Source: Polytrichum commune (taxonomy: Eukaryota; Streptophyta; Polytrichopsida; Polytrichales; Polytrichaceae). Taken from it: a stretch of DNA of 64,000 nucleotides. The position numbers were made by a program, and so were the translations under genes. Below the pieces are notes generated by a model. That model did not search any database and was not told the origin of the DNA. It saw nothing but the letters and a program-made list of their open reading frames with translations. Location of the stretch: assembly GCA_950295325.1 (NCBI GenBank), contig OX485805.1:32473501-32537500 (forward strand), read 5' to 3'. Each line of letters opens with the position of its first letter. Position 1 is the stretch's first letter. Shown in pieces: positions 13,301-26,314 of the stretch.

Positions 13301-13641
13301 TCTATACTCATACCTCTTATAACTATAGCAATTGTACTCCAACTTTGAAACTTGATATGATAATCTTTATGATTCACAATTGCTATTAGATGAAAAACTC
13401 CTGGACCAATCCAATGGCCAAAATTAAATATAGAGTTGCAAGTGTTCACAATAGAATCACATACCTTAAATCAAATTATTTTCTTCTCACAGGCCATGGT
13501 CACTACACAATTGATGGTATTAAGTGTCACATGCTTAGTAATGTCATTTATCCTATTATGGGACATATGTTAGGCTACACTAATAGTCATCAACTTGACC
13601 GTCAATGTAATCTTGTGACACTTGACTTACTAGTATGCTTA
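10384..13641. other. Intergenic DNA, degenerate dispersed repeats only
   Basis: No gene is supported. A C run sits at 10,950-10,959. The segment 11,735-11,935 (ttgtcatggatga ... agtgttggtgacacta ... gaattggtgacacta) is a diverged relative of 13,915-14,105 inside the next element. The segment 13,500-13,638 (gtgtcacatg ... gtgacacttgac) belongs to a dispersed family also present near 45.1-45.5 and 53.0-53.3 kb. Confidence 0.55.
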
Positions 13642-14437
13642 GGGTGAGTTTCCATGTAGGTCACTTGCCCACCAGATTCTAGTGTGAATAAGGATAAACC
13701 TGCCCAAATGTAGAGGGGATCTGGTGGGATAGAATTCGTATGTGGAAACTACACTAAATATGATATTTAGTGTCATATGGTTTTTAATGTCACTATGGTA
13801 ACTTTTGTGGATGACGCCTCTTATGAATAAGTGAACAAATATTGTCATGGATGATGGATGAGTTCATCCATTGGCCAAACCCCTACCTTCTCTTGTCAGC
13901 AACTTGTGATGAAATATTGTCATGGATGACTGAAATTTGGATGGAAAACCACTTGGTAAGTGACAATAATTGCAACACTGTAAATCTATAATCCTCCAAT
14001 TTTTTTTACAAGGAATGACAAAGAATGTTGGGCTAAGATTTAGTGTTGGTGACACTATACCGCGGTTTAGAAGCAAAGACAATTAGAATTGGTGACACTA
14101 ATTTAGTGTCATATTTAGTGTAGCCACTCCCATCTTCTTAGACCCTAGCCCACCTACTAGGCTCTTCCTCCCAGTCACCAAGGGATGGAGTACTAGACCA
14201 ACATTGGTTCTTTTGAGTATTCAACCGATCATAATCCCTTTAGTGACCAACACTTGTAAATTAAAGATTCTTTAGTGGGTGCATGAAAGTCTAGTAGCCC
14301 GTGTCCACGGCCCTCCACATTCTAGTGGATCACCAAAATGTGGTTGGATGATGGTTTGTGCTTAACTACATGCGAACACCTCCGACCCATTATTATCTAG
14401 AATCTAGTGGGCAAGTGGCCTACATGGAAACTCACCC
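13642..14437. mobile_element. TTA-target inverted-repeat element (PIF/Harbinger-like MITE)
   Basis: About 42-bp terminal inverted repeats start GGGTGAGTTTCCATGTAGG and match the reverse complement of 14,396-14,437 with about two mismatches. Direct TTA copies flank the element (13,639-13,641 and 14,438-14,440). Related loci near 53,156 and 45,490 preserve the uninterrupted target. No transposase is seen, so the element is non-autonomous. The superfamily is inferred from the 3-bp TTA duplication. A second inverted-repeat element is nested inside. Confidence 0.88.
13751..14121. mobile_element. ACACTAA foldback element, nested
   Basis: It begins ACACTAAATATG followed at once by its own reverse complement (ATATTTAGTGT), and ends with TAATTTAGTGTCATATTTAGTGT. 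Both ends are preceded or followed by CT/AG. It lies within the TTA-target element at 13,642-14,437. No target duplication could be recognised. Confidence 0.65.
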
Positions 14438-15340
14438 TTACTAATATCATGGCATCAGTATGCTCAATAATATCATAAGAGTTATGCCTAGATTACATAA
14501 CGGTCAACAAGTTAATCATTTAAGTGTAAACATAGAACACATGCCAGTAGTGTGCTCAATGATATCTTCCTCTCCAAGCTAGATTATACCCACATGGCAC
14601 TTGCCATTAATATGTGAGCTCAATATTATAATGAGATATATGCTTAGGTCACACAATGCTTAACAAGTTAAATATTTATGTGTAAACACATAAACTGGCC
14701 ATTCATACACTCAATAATATCTTCCTCTTGCATACTAAAATGTAAAACTATCATCTCAAGCACTCCAATGTGCTACACTAAACGTCATACCGTAAATACA
14801 TATCCACTTTAAAAACTCTCTTACGAGACAAAAATAACTATTTCATAGCAACATTCTATAGATTTTAATATTCATGATGCCCATTCAACTCCACTCCCAT
14901 AACTTGATTGTCAGGCTTAAATCAAAAGATTAATCGTAAGGTAAGCTGGCATCTTGTGTTGGCAAGCTCTTTCAAGAAGGCAAATACATATGAGTCTTCA
15001 ACCACTCACATTGTTCTCATTCTTTCACTCCTAGTTGTGGGTATGGTATCAAATGAAAGCTATAGAAATTACAAATCCAAACTGTCCACTTTCATTTCGT
15101 GAGTCCACGAATCTAGGGGGATACATCTAGAATTGACATGGATAGCAACTGATGATTTGAATGGTCGTTATGTCCAAACAATTCAAAAATAGGTTGAGAT
15201 CTTGGTGTGTGTGGAAAGAGCTCAAGAAACTCTACGAGATGGATCGTTTGTTTGTGGGAAACAATCAAGATTTGAAGGAGTTGGAGGTGTTTCTCGAAGG
15301 TAGGTTTCGGTGGTGAGCATGTGAGTACTTACTAGGTACG
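14438..15340. other. Intergenic DNA, continuation of the dispersed GTGACACT-type repeat
   Basis: Directly after the TTA duplication, ctaatatcatggcatcagtatgctcaat continues the repeat interrupted at 13,641. Further diverged copies of the same tract (ctcaata-tatcttcctctt...) follow near 14,550 and 14,710. No gene is seen. Confidence 0.55.
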
Positions 15341-15500
15341 TATTTTGATTTGAATGCAACAAATGTATGAGAGCAATATATTGTTAGGTGTTCAACAAGT
15401 GGTTTTCTCAACCTATATTTGAATTCAATGAGAGAAGACCACTTATTGAACACCTAACAATATATTGCCCCCATACATAAATCGCATTCAAAACAAAATA
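15341..15500. repeat. Long hairpin, 70-bp arms and 18-nt loop
   Basis: The left arm 15,341-15,410 pairs with 15,429-15,500 at nearly 90 percent of positions. It includes a perfect core GCAATATATTGTTAGGTG. The loop is 15,411-15,428. It could be a small foldback element or an inverted duplication that yields a double-stranded RNA. No annotation-grade function can be given. Confidence 0.8.
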
Positions 15501-17348
15501 CATTCTCCCCCAATATCTCTTTCCATTGACCATAAATTTTGTGTTGACCAAGCTCAATCGCCCCAAACTCTCTCATAAAGAGCATGTTTATGTAGGATAT
15601 AAACAATGTAACATATGAACTTGTATTAACACAGCTTTTAGAAATTTGACTCTAGAAATGGCATTAGAGACGGCGAATTGGAATATGGGATCCAATTGGA
15701 ACATAGAGGACTTGTTTTTTCTAGAGTCCTCTCCTTCCACGATGGCTGAGTTTACATAAACGCCAAGAATCTTTAGCATCTTCGAATTCAACCAATCCTA
15801 TTCAAAATTTCATCAAAACAAAAAGTCCTATGGTTGAAAAAAATTCAACATTGGTATTTGCTTTTTACTCCCTCCTTCCCTTGCATTAATAAAATTACTC
15901 ATTAATGAAGTGTTGAGCTAGGCATCCAATCTCGTAATGATGTGGAAGACCATGATTTCCGTCAACATAGTCACATGTGACATTCTTTTTGAGTAAAAAT
16001 AGTTCCATAGATGAAACCACAAGGTAGACATGTCTAATTCCATGATTGATCCTAATCATATACCTATACTTAAGTGGTATGTGGATAGTTGTGGTTCCAA
16101 AAACGGATACCAAAAAAAACATGTGTTTAAAAGTGGTTGGACTAAACCTCAAAAATATGATATCTATTCCAGGCTCAATAGTCGACATAATTAGAGGTGC
16201 TTAACATAGAGCCCCGTAAAGTCATGAAGTTTCATACATGTGACTGTCATTCTCTAATTTGGGATTTTGGAAATAGGTATAGTGACTAGGTGAGAGAGGA
16301 GTGATGAAGAAGAAGAAGAAGAACTCTGGTCCCGGCTAGGGGGGGCGGAGTGAATAAAGTGTTTGTTCATAGGACATCCGTGGCCTTACCCCCGGGTAGA
16401 GGCGTTGGATGTAATACTACTTCACCCTTTGCAGGGAGCAGACACTATGAGGAGTGATGAAAAGTAAGTTACAAGGGCATAGACTTGGGATTCCTTGAAA
16501 AGGGCATTGGCCATACTCAAGTTCTCATCTACAAGTTATATGAACTAGGTCAATTCATGTATGTTGTGAATAAGGGTTGGGAGAGAATCTTGCCTTTAAA
16601 CATTTGTTGTACTTTCATGAATCAAAATAATATCCGATTGTTTTTGTTAAACATCGTGATATCAATTTCTAGGACTTCAAAAACCTCACTCCACTATCAC
16701 ACATGGTACCACACTTATGCAAAATTGTTGAAGTTATCACAAATGAGTATGTCTATCTTATGTGACCAATTAATGGACATGAGAGATGGCTTCGCCTTAT
16801 TGGTTACTTGAAACTTTTGGTGACAAAGCACTCAATGTTTGTGACATGTCTATCTTTGGATATTCTTTCCTAAATTATTTACCAAGGAGGTGTGTGTTGT
16901 TAATGGAACACCCAATTAGTTATGTATCCACTTTGATAATGGATAAGACATTCATACAATCTCCAAAATATACAAGAAAAGGTGGCTACAACCTCGATTT
17001 GGATCTGCCAATCATCTCATATCCTTGGAGAAGTGGGCTAGTTGAGAAATCGACCATATAAGGCCCATCTCCGAGAATACATGCTACATGTAAGGTTTTC
17101 AAGCGGGACTTAGTTGACACATTGTTTTCAAAAGCATATACTAGTTAGTGAAGCATGTGTTATCCACATCATCATGTATTGGTGACCAACATATAAGCAT
17201 GTGGCAACATATGAGGCAAACATGCATGCATCTCCGAGCCATAAGCACACCCTTATCCATCTTGGGTTCTAAACTATATATGCATACCTATATGGGCACA
17301 ACGAGATTCCAAAGAAATCCCAAATTAGTACGTCGTGGATCTATCATA
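15501..17348. other. Intergenic DNA without a supported gene
   Basis: Open frames such as 16,485-16,811 plus show no family features. A GAA-type run lies at 16,306-16,321 and a short G-rich tract at 16,339-16,345. The phrase (a)cggatacc-aaa-acatgtgtt near 16,105 recurs, diverged, near 17,610, 25,700, 26,730 and 32,835. It marks another old dispersed family. Confidence 0.5.
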
Positions 17349-17548
17349 ACATTATTAAGATCCATAACAATGTTATGTGGGACTGATAATATTTCATAAA
17401 ATATTCTCCATGTCCAATGTGAATGTGGAGAATATTCCATGGAATATTGTTAGTCCCACTAAACATTGTTATGAATATGAATGTGGAGAGTATTCCGTGG
17501 AATATTGTCAATCCCACAAAACATTGTTATGGATCTGAATAACGTTAT
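17349..17548. mobile_element. Small foldback MITE with duplicated right arm
   Basis: The left arm 17,349-17,410 (taacattattaagatccata, then gtgggactgat-aatatttca) is inverted at 17,420-17,475 and again at 17,476-17,548. The right arm is therefore present twice. A single-arm relative lies at 35,811-35,960. No coding capacity. Confidence 0.7.
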
Positions 17549-18029
17549 GATGTGGCTGCTCTTCTTAATCGGACATCTCTATATCAACGGTGGTAGTTAT
17601 GAACGGACACCAAAAACATGTGAAAAAGATATTTGTTGTGGTGAGATTGGATTAGTATGTGCTCAAATTATGTTAGCCATTCCCAAGTTCAATAGTTGAC
17701 AAAATTGGGAGGGCTCATGTGACCATGTGAAGAGAGATAAAATCTTGGCACTCATCCATTTGACCTCGGAGTTTTGATCTTGAGAATTTGAATTGATAAT
17801 CTTGTGATTCACACTTGTGCTAATTGTTTATGTGGAGTTGGAATTCTCCGCACTTTACACGACTAATACAACTTACATGTAAAGAAAAATTGCTTGAGTG
17901 GCCTATTCTTACACACGATTTACATGGTCAAATACAAAGTTGCACGATGTCTATGGTAATTAGTGCCACTTATTATTTGGAGTTATGTAATGCCATGGTT
18001 TTTACTATAGATCTCGCTCTTCACAAATG

Positions 18030-18383
18030 TAAGGTAGGGGTGGCAATTTCCGTGCGGGTCCTAAAGTCGACCCCTAGGGTCGGAAGCACCTATCTAAGTG
18101 CTTTCACTGTTCACAGCGCTGCCAACATTTCATTGGCTGCCAGCGATCGGTTTTAGGAATCCACCCTGTGGATATACCACGTACCCTATGTGCGAGTGTT
18201 GGTCACTCTACAAGGTTTCCTTTAAAAAATTGTAAGAAATCATAGACATGCTGGAAAATTTTGATTTTTTCATAGTTGCTCTTGCACCAGCTTTGCGGAG
18301 CGCTCAAAATTTATAAAAAAATAGTTTCAGCATCCCAACTAGGCACATCTGAAATTTGGACGGAAATTGCCACCCTTACCTTA
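18030..18383. mobile_element. 354-bp inverted-repeat element (MITE)
   Basis: The left end TAAGGTAGGGGTGGCAATTT and the reverse complement of the right end (TAAGGTAAGGGTGGCAATTT, through CCGT) form a 23-bp inverted repeat with one mismatch. The interior is more GC-rich than its surroundings. The outermost bases are themselves complementary, so a target duplication cannot be separated from the terminal repeat. Confidence 0.75.
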
Positions 18384-20706
18384 GTACAACGAAGTAGTAT
18401 GAGTACCTATGGTACACCCAATGTACTTCACTCGGTGAAACTTGACAAGTTCAAGAGAAAGTCATCACACAACATAACTCCAAGTAGTATACGACACTAA
18501 CTACGACAACCAAATGTTAGTACAAAAGGGGGCCGGACTCTCCGGAGGGGACTTTCACAATACTGAGTGGGTGTACTTGAAACAAACACATCGAACGAGA
18601 TTCGACCATCCATAATGATTTGAAACTTGAACCAACCAAAATTAGGGCCAAAAATATGTAGTGCGAGATGTTTTTGGGTCCCAACCGATGGGCACACGAC
18701 ACATGGCAAATTCTTCAAATTTGTAACGAAGGCCTTTCCACATGACTAGAATGAAGTCCGGAAGTTTTGGGTGTTTTTTTACAAGAGATGCATACTTTTT
18801 GGGCATAAAAATGCCCATGGATCTTCAACAAGGTCATGGTTGCCGAAATCAAGGACCTTTGCGCAATAATATCCGGAATTGCTAGGTTGCTTTGTGCTTG
18901 CCATATCAACACATTGTGTGCGATATAGAAATCCTTATTACCCAAACCCAAACTTGTTGTTGCCAATCCTTTGTTTGTTTTTATCATGTGTGAAGGTTCT
19001 TCCAATCTTTGTGAAAAGAGCCCTCTATTTATACCTCACATGGTGGAGGCTCTCATAAAAGGCATAGGGGAGGTGTCTCCTCTGCAATGTAATTATCCTT
19101 CATTTATAGTGTATTATAGAATACTCGTACAAGGTTGAGTGTTGTTGAAATTATTGTCGTGTTGCATGATGTAACGTGTTGACAGACCCAAATTGTCAAA
19201 CCCATGTTGTAAAGTGATTAGGGCAAGTTTGACAACTCGGGCAACGCCTTCCTAAACAACATTTTATTAAAATATAATGCAAGGGCCATCACTAGGTCTA
19301 ACCTGAGTTGAGTCTGAGAATCCCCATGATAGGAACAACAATCATGGGTTTGTCCCTACTCTTATGAGCAAATGGGCAAATCCCATAATGACACCTAGCC
19401 ATTGGCAGAGACTTAATGAGTACCTACCAATAAACAAGTCTAGTGGCATGCTAGAGCATATATGCAATATGGAGTTTTTTTTTATAGTGTGTACTGATAT
19501 GAAATGAAGCATGTTTGGCCGTTGATGGGACTTGATTTAGAGTGGCATTGGTACCTTAATGGCCGGAATGGTGGTGGGTGGACATATGCCTAGGCTACCT
19601 GACTTGCTCTAAATCTCTAACTACTCGGAGGAGTAGACCAATACCAAAGATGTATCATAAATTCTATGTAAAATCTTTGAGTTGATGTTGTCTTACGAAG
19701 AAAAAGTATAGAGGATGCAATTCAAACCCATTTTCGATCACAACATAGAGTTGGAACAAAATTACAATTTAATACCTAATAAAAAAAAACCTACATGCAT
19801 TTATTTTACGACATTTCTTGGATTTTCATAGTCAACGTTGATAATTGAGATCTGTATGGTTGGATGAGTGTGCAAGCTATACAACAACGTCTACAAAACA
19901 ACAAATGAATCTTACATGAGACATTTAGAACAATGGAAGTTTCTTGACGTAACAAGTTTTTCAACAAAACTTTTTTTTTAATGTAATACCACTTTCTTCT
20001 TTCCTTGAAAGTTACGCATACATCACTTGATCCGAGACATATGTCATTAAATAGGAACTTTAATTTTGACTCCATTGACATGTAGAGTAATGTTTCCATG
20101 AAGCTTCCATCCAACATAAAAATGTGCTCAAAATCTTCAATCAACCACTACCTACATAACTTCTTTGTCACTCCGGGGCTAAGCAATTGAAATCTATGAA
20201 GGTTACAAAGCACTTGACCATATTCCTATATTGACATTGCGATTTTTGACCACATTGATACAATCAATACGTGTTATGGATTCTAAAAAAAAGAAACACG
20301 TGTTGGGCATTTCCAACATATTGGCCAAATCATGTGAACCATTAGGTAGCGCAATATATTCTTCACACTTTTGCAATTATGTACCTCTTTCTATAGAGTA
20401 ATGATAGAGATTTACACCCAATACACAATACTTACCAGTGAGACAAAAAATTGAATAACACCTGCACACCTTAGGTTTGAAGTGAAACATGACATGAGAT
20501 GATGATATGCCAAATCCATGGAATGGTATATAAGTTTGCTTTTGCTTTTTCTTTTTCTACATTTTTTTTTACCATCACCTCATTTTCTTAAGACCCATGG
20601 ATTTGAAGATGGATGAAGAAAAATCAATGTAGAGAAGATTGTGATAATATTGAACTTTACATACTTATTGACAAAGCAACATCCATAATCCCCATGCAAA
20701 GTTGCT
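18384..20706. other. Intergenic DNA without a supported gene
   Basis: I see no terminal repeats, tandem arrays or convincing reading frames. Frames such as 18,715-19,005 minus and 19,806-20,144 minus lack recognisable motifs and have ordinary AT-rich composition. Confidence 0.5.
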
Positions 20707-20914
20707 ACACTAAGTATTGTATTTAGTGTCACTTACTATTTGGATTACCCAATGATATAATTATTTGCATTCTAAATCTCATTTTCTTGCCAACAAATGT
20801 GAAGTTGGTTGTTTGAACATTATAGATCGTTAACATATTTTTACATTAATGGTGTAAAAATACAACATTGTGTAACTTCAAATAGTAAGTGACACTAAGT
20901 ACAATATTTAGTGT
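20707..20914. mobile_element. ACACTAA foldback element, 208 bp
   Basis: The left end (ACACTAAGTATTGTATTTAG, then TGTCACTTACTATTTG) is matched in inverse orientation by the right end (caaatagtaagtgacactaa, then gtacaatatttagtgt). The inverted repeat is about 40 bp. It is the cleanest short member of the family also seen at 13,751, 29,023, 46,207 and 58,455. Confidence 0.75.
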
Positions 20915-22452
20915 GGTTATAAACGCTCAACAAGTTTAGGATGTCAAATAGGATGTTGGATATCTCCAGTATATTGGTTCCATTTTATGCACATTGATAG
21001 TTTTTGTTCTCATATAAACATGGCACATGTATAAAGAAGATGTTTTAGGAATTGAAACTTTTTGTTTGTCTCAGTGTACATGGGAATGTCTCGAGGGGAA
21101 TACTATGTGGAATTTATGCATCGGAACTTCAAATGTATAATTTCTCTTAAATAACGTACATTATTTTCAAGAAAATAACAAATATAAAAATACTAAGTCT
21201 TTATGTGTATGGAAAACCTAAGAAAAAGGTGCCAAGCAAAAATTTTAAGTCCACATATTAGTAGCTTGTTGAAACAACAAACATACATCATGGATGGTGC
21301 CTTGGTAATCTAAGTTGCCATTCCCAATTGATTTCTAAGTCACCATCCCAAATCACCTGCATACATCCCCCCCCCCCCCCCCCCAAACTTAACAAACAAA
21401 ATTGCCATACATTGATGAACATGACATTTTAAAAGCATGTGCATGGGATAAGTGCGCCATCACACCCCATTCTAGCACATGTTGGTGACCAACCACAATC
21501 CATGTCTCACCAAAAATGTAAGCATTGACGTTGTTGAACACTATTATGCAAATGATGTTGACACATATCAAGCACATATTACGTATACTCAAAGAAAGTG
21601 ATACATATCGATTTCAAAATTTTGAAAATAAGAATAAGACTTTAATATTTAATCCAAGTGTGTGTATCATACACATCTCATTGTTTGTACAAAATGCATA
21701 ACATGAGAACACCTTAGGCATCGTGGGAACACCTTTGGCATAGTGGTACCTTCAAGACACTTCAAGGAGGTACCACTCTGCCTAAGGTACTTCAAGGGGG
21801 TTGATGTGGAGGGTGGCAATGCCCACCAAAATAGTGGTGTGAAGGTGACCATTTCACAAAGAATTGGTCATTTATAAATCTCCGCAATTTAAAAGAATGA
21901 GTGATGTGGTTCAACGTACTCTAAGGTTGTAGCCACTTGAGGACCCTCATAATGGGTTTCTATCATTGGCTTTGTAGATCTTTAAATGCAAGGTAGCGTC
22001 CTGTAATGTCTATACGTACCTAAAAGTATCATTGTCCATCGATTGTATTAGAGGCCTTCTTGTGGCTCGTCAAATATGTGAGTTCAGGGACTCTTGCAAG
22101 CACACCTCTATGTCATAATCAACAATGGGGAATAAGAAATTTGAATATACACGTGGACTTTAGGCCCAATGGCACACGGGTCTTGCCCTAGAAGACTTAA
22201 GGAAATCAATGATGGATACTTGTTTGCAACTCCATGAGTGGAGATGTCCCAAGTGCTTCAATATCCTCAATTATTGACGTGGACATAACATTACATAACC
22301 TACGTGTTATACCCTTCTCACTCCCTTCTCTTAAAGGGGTAGTTGGTTACTTGTAGGCTAGTTGACTAGGGAATTAAGCCTACTCAAATTCCAAACTGCC
22401 AACTGTGAGGCCAAACCACCCACCCTTATGCGTCGTAGTCCGGGTGAGGGCA
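20915..22452. other. Intergenic DNA without a supported gene
   Basis: Contains a run of 18 C at 21,367-21,384 and a small local repeat near 21,715-21,800 (ccttaggca / cctttggca / ggtaccactctgccta around ttcaagg-gg). No gene is supported. Confidence 0.5.
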
Positions 22453-22840
22453 TGGGGCTCCACGGGGAGGTCACTTCATTGTCAAGTTGACACCACGTGC
22501 GGACAAAGTTTGCTACCCCTATATTACATGCCATATATAATTTTAAAATTTATGATATTTTTTCTACATATACATAACCATTGATAGTATCTTTTGTATA
22601 CTTTTTTGAAATTTTTAGTCATCTTTTATTTTTTTAGTAATTGTTTTAGTTCAATTCTGTGTCATTCTAGTTAGAAATGGTATGTTTCATAAAAAAAACA
22701 AATCATCAAATTTAGGTACCACTTTTAACTATGTCATAGGTATTGTGTATATCTACTCATGAAAAAAAATTGATAAAATTTTGACCCATTTTGGTGGTGT
22801 TCAACTTGACAATGGAGTGATCTACCCGTGTGGGGCTCAC
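22453..22840. mobile_element. 388-bp inverted-repeat element (MITE)
   Basis: The left terminus (GGGGCTCCACGGGGAGGTCA, then CTTCATTGTCAAGTTGACACC) is mirrored by the right terminus (gtgttcaacttgacaatgga, then gtgatctacccgtgtggggctc). The terminal inverted repeats are about 40 bp with some mismatches. The interior is very T-rich. The target duplication is not resolved. Confidence 0.7.
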
Positions 22841-22867
22841 ATTCATACTCGTCCTAGTTTAATCTTT

Positions 22868-23968
22868 TCAACATCCTTCATCCCCATTACATCACACATC
22901 CATGTTGTCACACCAATTTATTCCATGTCATGAGTACAAGCGTTGACAAACGCTTTTCTCGATTATTGTTCTCTTAACACACCCTATCAAAATCCCACAC
23001 GAGCTCACCCCTAATTCCACGGATAACTAATGATCTAAACCAATCCATCATCTTAAACTTAGTTAGTTAGCCATGATATAATGTAGTGTGGGCACTACTA
23101 AGTCCCCTCCTTTGTATAACCCCAATCCCCATTATCATGGCCCTAAGCCCAACTTCCATCCTAAAACCCGCCCCTCGGCACTTAGGCCTAGCCTTATCCT
23201 TGAGAACCAGCAACTTCGGCATTCAAGCCGAGCTCACTCCTTGAGAACCAACAACTTCGGCATTCAAGCCTAACTTCGGCATTAGGCTCAGCCTAATCCT
23301 TGAAAAACTAGCAACTTCGGCATCAAGCCTAGCTCATCCTTGATAACCAGCAACTTCGGCATTCAAGCCGAGCTTACTCCTTGAAATACCAACTCCTTCG
23401 TCATCCAAGCCTAACTTCGGCACTCAGGCCCAACTTACTCCTTGAAAAACCAGCTCCTTTGTCATCCAAGCCCAACTTCGGCACTCAGGCCCAGCCTTAT
23501 CCTTGAAAAACCAGCAACTTCGGCATTCAAGCCGAGCTTACTCCTTGAAAGACCAGCTCCTTCGTCCCCGAGCTCCCTCGCTCTTGAGCCTCTCCCCCTC
23601 CACTAACTAGAAAAAACCACACAAAACCCGAAGAGAACTTAACCCCTCACCCCTCTCCTACATAATAGAACCTCATCCTATCCACTAAACCCTCACCCCC
23701 TAAACCAACACGAACATGTCCTAATTCAAACACTTAAACCCAAGGCCCTTCCCCTTGCTTCATCAAACACCACTCATTTAACCAAAACAACTCCTAATGC
23801 CACTAAGCCTCTAATTACGCACACTAAATAAGCCTAAGGCCTAAAACATAACTCCACACCAAGCCTCACTCTTTTTAATACTTTTAGTTGTTTCAATAAC
23901 GACTTTGAATGCAATTCTAAGTAAATTCTAAACATAAAACAATTATGAGCAACCATTTTGGGCTCATA
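22868..23968 (-). repeat. ~1.1 kb dispersed repeat, copy 1 (inverted relative at 62.4-64 kb)
   Basis: The reverse complement aligns along its whole length with 62,450-64,000. Shared landmarks include gggctcat ... ttatgtttagaattt, gtgaggctt-gtgtgga, ggtttagggggtgagg, and gcgtttgtcaacg-ttgtact. A word resembling an initiator-tRNA-Met primer site (TGGTGTCGAGCC) follows at 24,000, two bases after a CA, which would fit an LTR end. That is only a hint. Confidence 0.75.
23190..23580. repeat. Minisatellite inside the 23-kb dispersed repeat
   Basis: About eight to ten irregular units built from caacttcggcattcaagcc, gagcttactccttgaaa and accagcaac/accagctcc. The elementary period is about 40-55 bp. 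It occupies the same relative place as a different minisatellite in the 63-kb copy. Confidence 0.85.
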
Positions 23969-25814
23969 CCAACCCATTACCCTACAACAACCTCTCCAGT
24001 TGGTGTCGAGCCCCATGCAGTAGACATGTCAGTTAACATGCAATTTGACATGCAATATATAATAAAAATAAAATCAATATCCAATATCAAAAGTCTAGGT
24101 TAGGCCCACATGTGTGTTTGCCCTTACATAATGAATAATACTATGATGTGTATTGTTCATTTTGTGAAGGTGGCTCAACATATGTAGGGTACGATTCTTT
24201 GAGAATGCCCAAAATTCCCGACACTAGGGATGCAACACCTAGTGTTGAGTATTGTAGTGGAAAGTTCGCCCTTTAATAATCAAGTCGACAACCTCTCATT
24301 ATATTGCTATCAAAGTCTCCAATGTGAAATGAGCCTATTCATGGAAGTAGTAAATTGTATCCCCTTCAATCAACAACCCCCACATTCTAAAGGTGTCATT
24401 TAACATAATAGAAAGTACAAATATAGAGTGTGACACATGAGCTCCTTCAATGGAAAAGACCAATGGGCCTCAAGTATGGTTTGAATGAGCCATATTTCCT
24501 CACCTAGCCCAATACACACACCTCACACCCCCCCCCCCCAACCTTTTGAGTAGGGGCTCAATAGGGGAAGGCCATGTATCTCACTATCGCCAATTTTTCC
24601 ATCTTACTATTACCTTTAAATTGCAAACTTTATGATTTGAGATTCACCACGTGCTCCCAATCCGAGTTGGGTGCACATTATTTGGACAATGACTTATACT
24701 TGTTTCTTATATAGGTACATTTTCAGGTTTGAAATGTACATATTTGTAAGAAAACCGTTATAAGTCATGTCTTATGATATGCATTCCAAGAACTCATTGA
24801 AAAGTTTGCACGGATGTCACAAATAATAAGTTCAACTATCATGTGCTCGGGTAATTATTAATCTACTCAAAGTGCCCACTATAGATGTACTCATTGCAAT
24901 ACCACGAGAAACCAAACTTGCCACCTATTGTTCTTCAATATAGAAGAGAAGGTAAAATATGTTTGTTGGATGTGCATGCCCAAGCACACCTACCACACCA
25001 TGAGAACCTATCGAGCCTTTGAAACTCAAGCTCACAATGCATATGATTTGGTGTTGTGAGAGATAAGATGTCACATAATTATTGTGAGATGCATTAAAGA
25101 TTCAAACTCTTTAAAATCGATGTGTTTTCTTGTTAAAAACCAATGGAAGCTTCATGTCACATGTAGAACTTGTTCATTGAATTATGATAATATTAAACCA
25201 CATTTATGTACACTAATAACATTTTATTTGAATTACGATACTAAACATTAGTGAGTAATGATGGTACTAGAAAAATAATGTGCTCGGTGATAACGAATGT
25301 ATGTTCATTGTCATGAATTGGTAAAGCATAGTGTGGCCCACACCGAACCATATTTGTAGTGTAGCACAATTGATTTTTTCCAATCAACGGAACACAAAAG
25401 AAGATGAGATATATTGTTGGTTGTAAGGCAAATGTGTGTTATTCAAATGCGTTCCCTTATTTTTGTCTTTGCACCCACTCATAGGACATGAATCACATAA
25501 TTAGTGCAAGATAATTTGCAAATCCAAATCGTGCATGTAGCCATTTACCTCATAATTTTTGGAGCTCATATGAAGCTTCGAATTGAGGATTCATGTACAA
25601 ATTATTAAAATGTCATACATGTCCCCTCAATTATGTTGACTGCTAAGCTCACAATGGTTAACATATTATGAGCACGTAGTCCAACCTCATTTAGACACAT
25701 GTCTTTTGGTTGTCCGTTCTTAGATCCACACCTAACACATCCATTCAAATATAGGTGTTCATATTATTGTTGTCTTGGATTTAGGCACGTCTACGTGAAG
25801 TAGAGAGTCTCTCA
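23969..25814. other. Intergenic DNA without a supported gene
   Basis: A C run lies at about 24,527-24,539. No terminal repeats or coding frames of note are seen. Confidence 0.5.
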
Positions 25815-26314
25815 GGGCCACTTCACACACGAGCCAAGAGTTATGATCATGAAAATGAGAGAACGCAAAAGAAAGTGTCCCCACGCCGTCCTAAGACACC
25901 TACAAAATCATGTAGTGTAGTCACGGACTCTCAAGTGCAGCGTGAAGTCACATGTGACCAGGTCCTCACCCAAATACTATTTCAATGAATTTCTATTCAC
26001 CCGGGTCCTCACACACGATAAAATAGAATAAATCAACAGTTGTGAGATTTTAGAGAGCCATGATGTCCCGATACTGTGTTAGGCCTACCTCCAAGAGGTG
26101 GATTTTTGAAAATAGTCCAAGTGACCATGAAACTTGATCCATTGGATGCCATGTAGGATTCCATGTAGACTTTACATCCATCTTGCATTCACATATTCCG
26201 TTGGTCCCTCAAGCGTAGTGTGAAGCGAAGTTGGACCGGCTCCGCCGTTTCCACCAATGAGAGTGCTTGAAGTGTAATGGTCATGGGCTCTTGGTCTTAT
26301 GTGTGAAGTGGCCC
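25815..26314. mobile_element. 500-bp TWA-target element, GGGCCACTTCACAC family
   Basis: The terminal inverted repeat starts GGGCCACTTCACACACGAGC at the left. The reverse complement of the right end is GGGCCACTTCACACATAAGA, and both continue CCAAGAG. The flanks are TCA and TTA (one mismatch). It is non-coding. Its right half matches 47,997-48,197, and both ends match the 3.2-kb element at 37,539-40,739. Confidence 0.85.

Noticed and set aside
23998-24016. TGGTGTCGAGCC as an LTR primer-binding site
   Set aside because: Only partly like the usual TGGTATCAGAGC, with no paired LTR, no polypurine tract and no gag-pol. Kept only as a hint.
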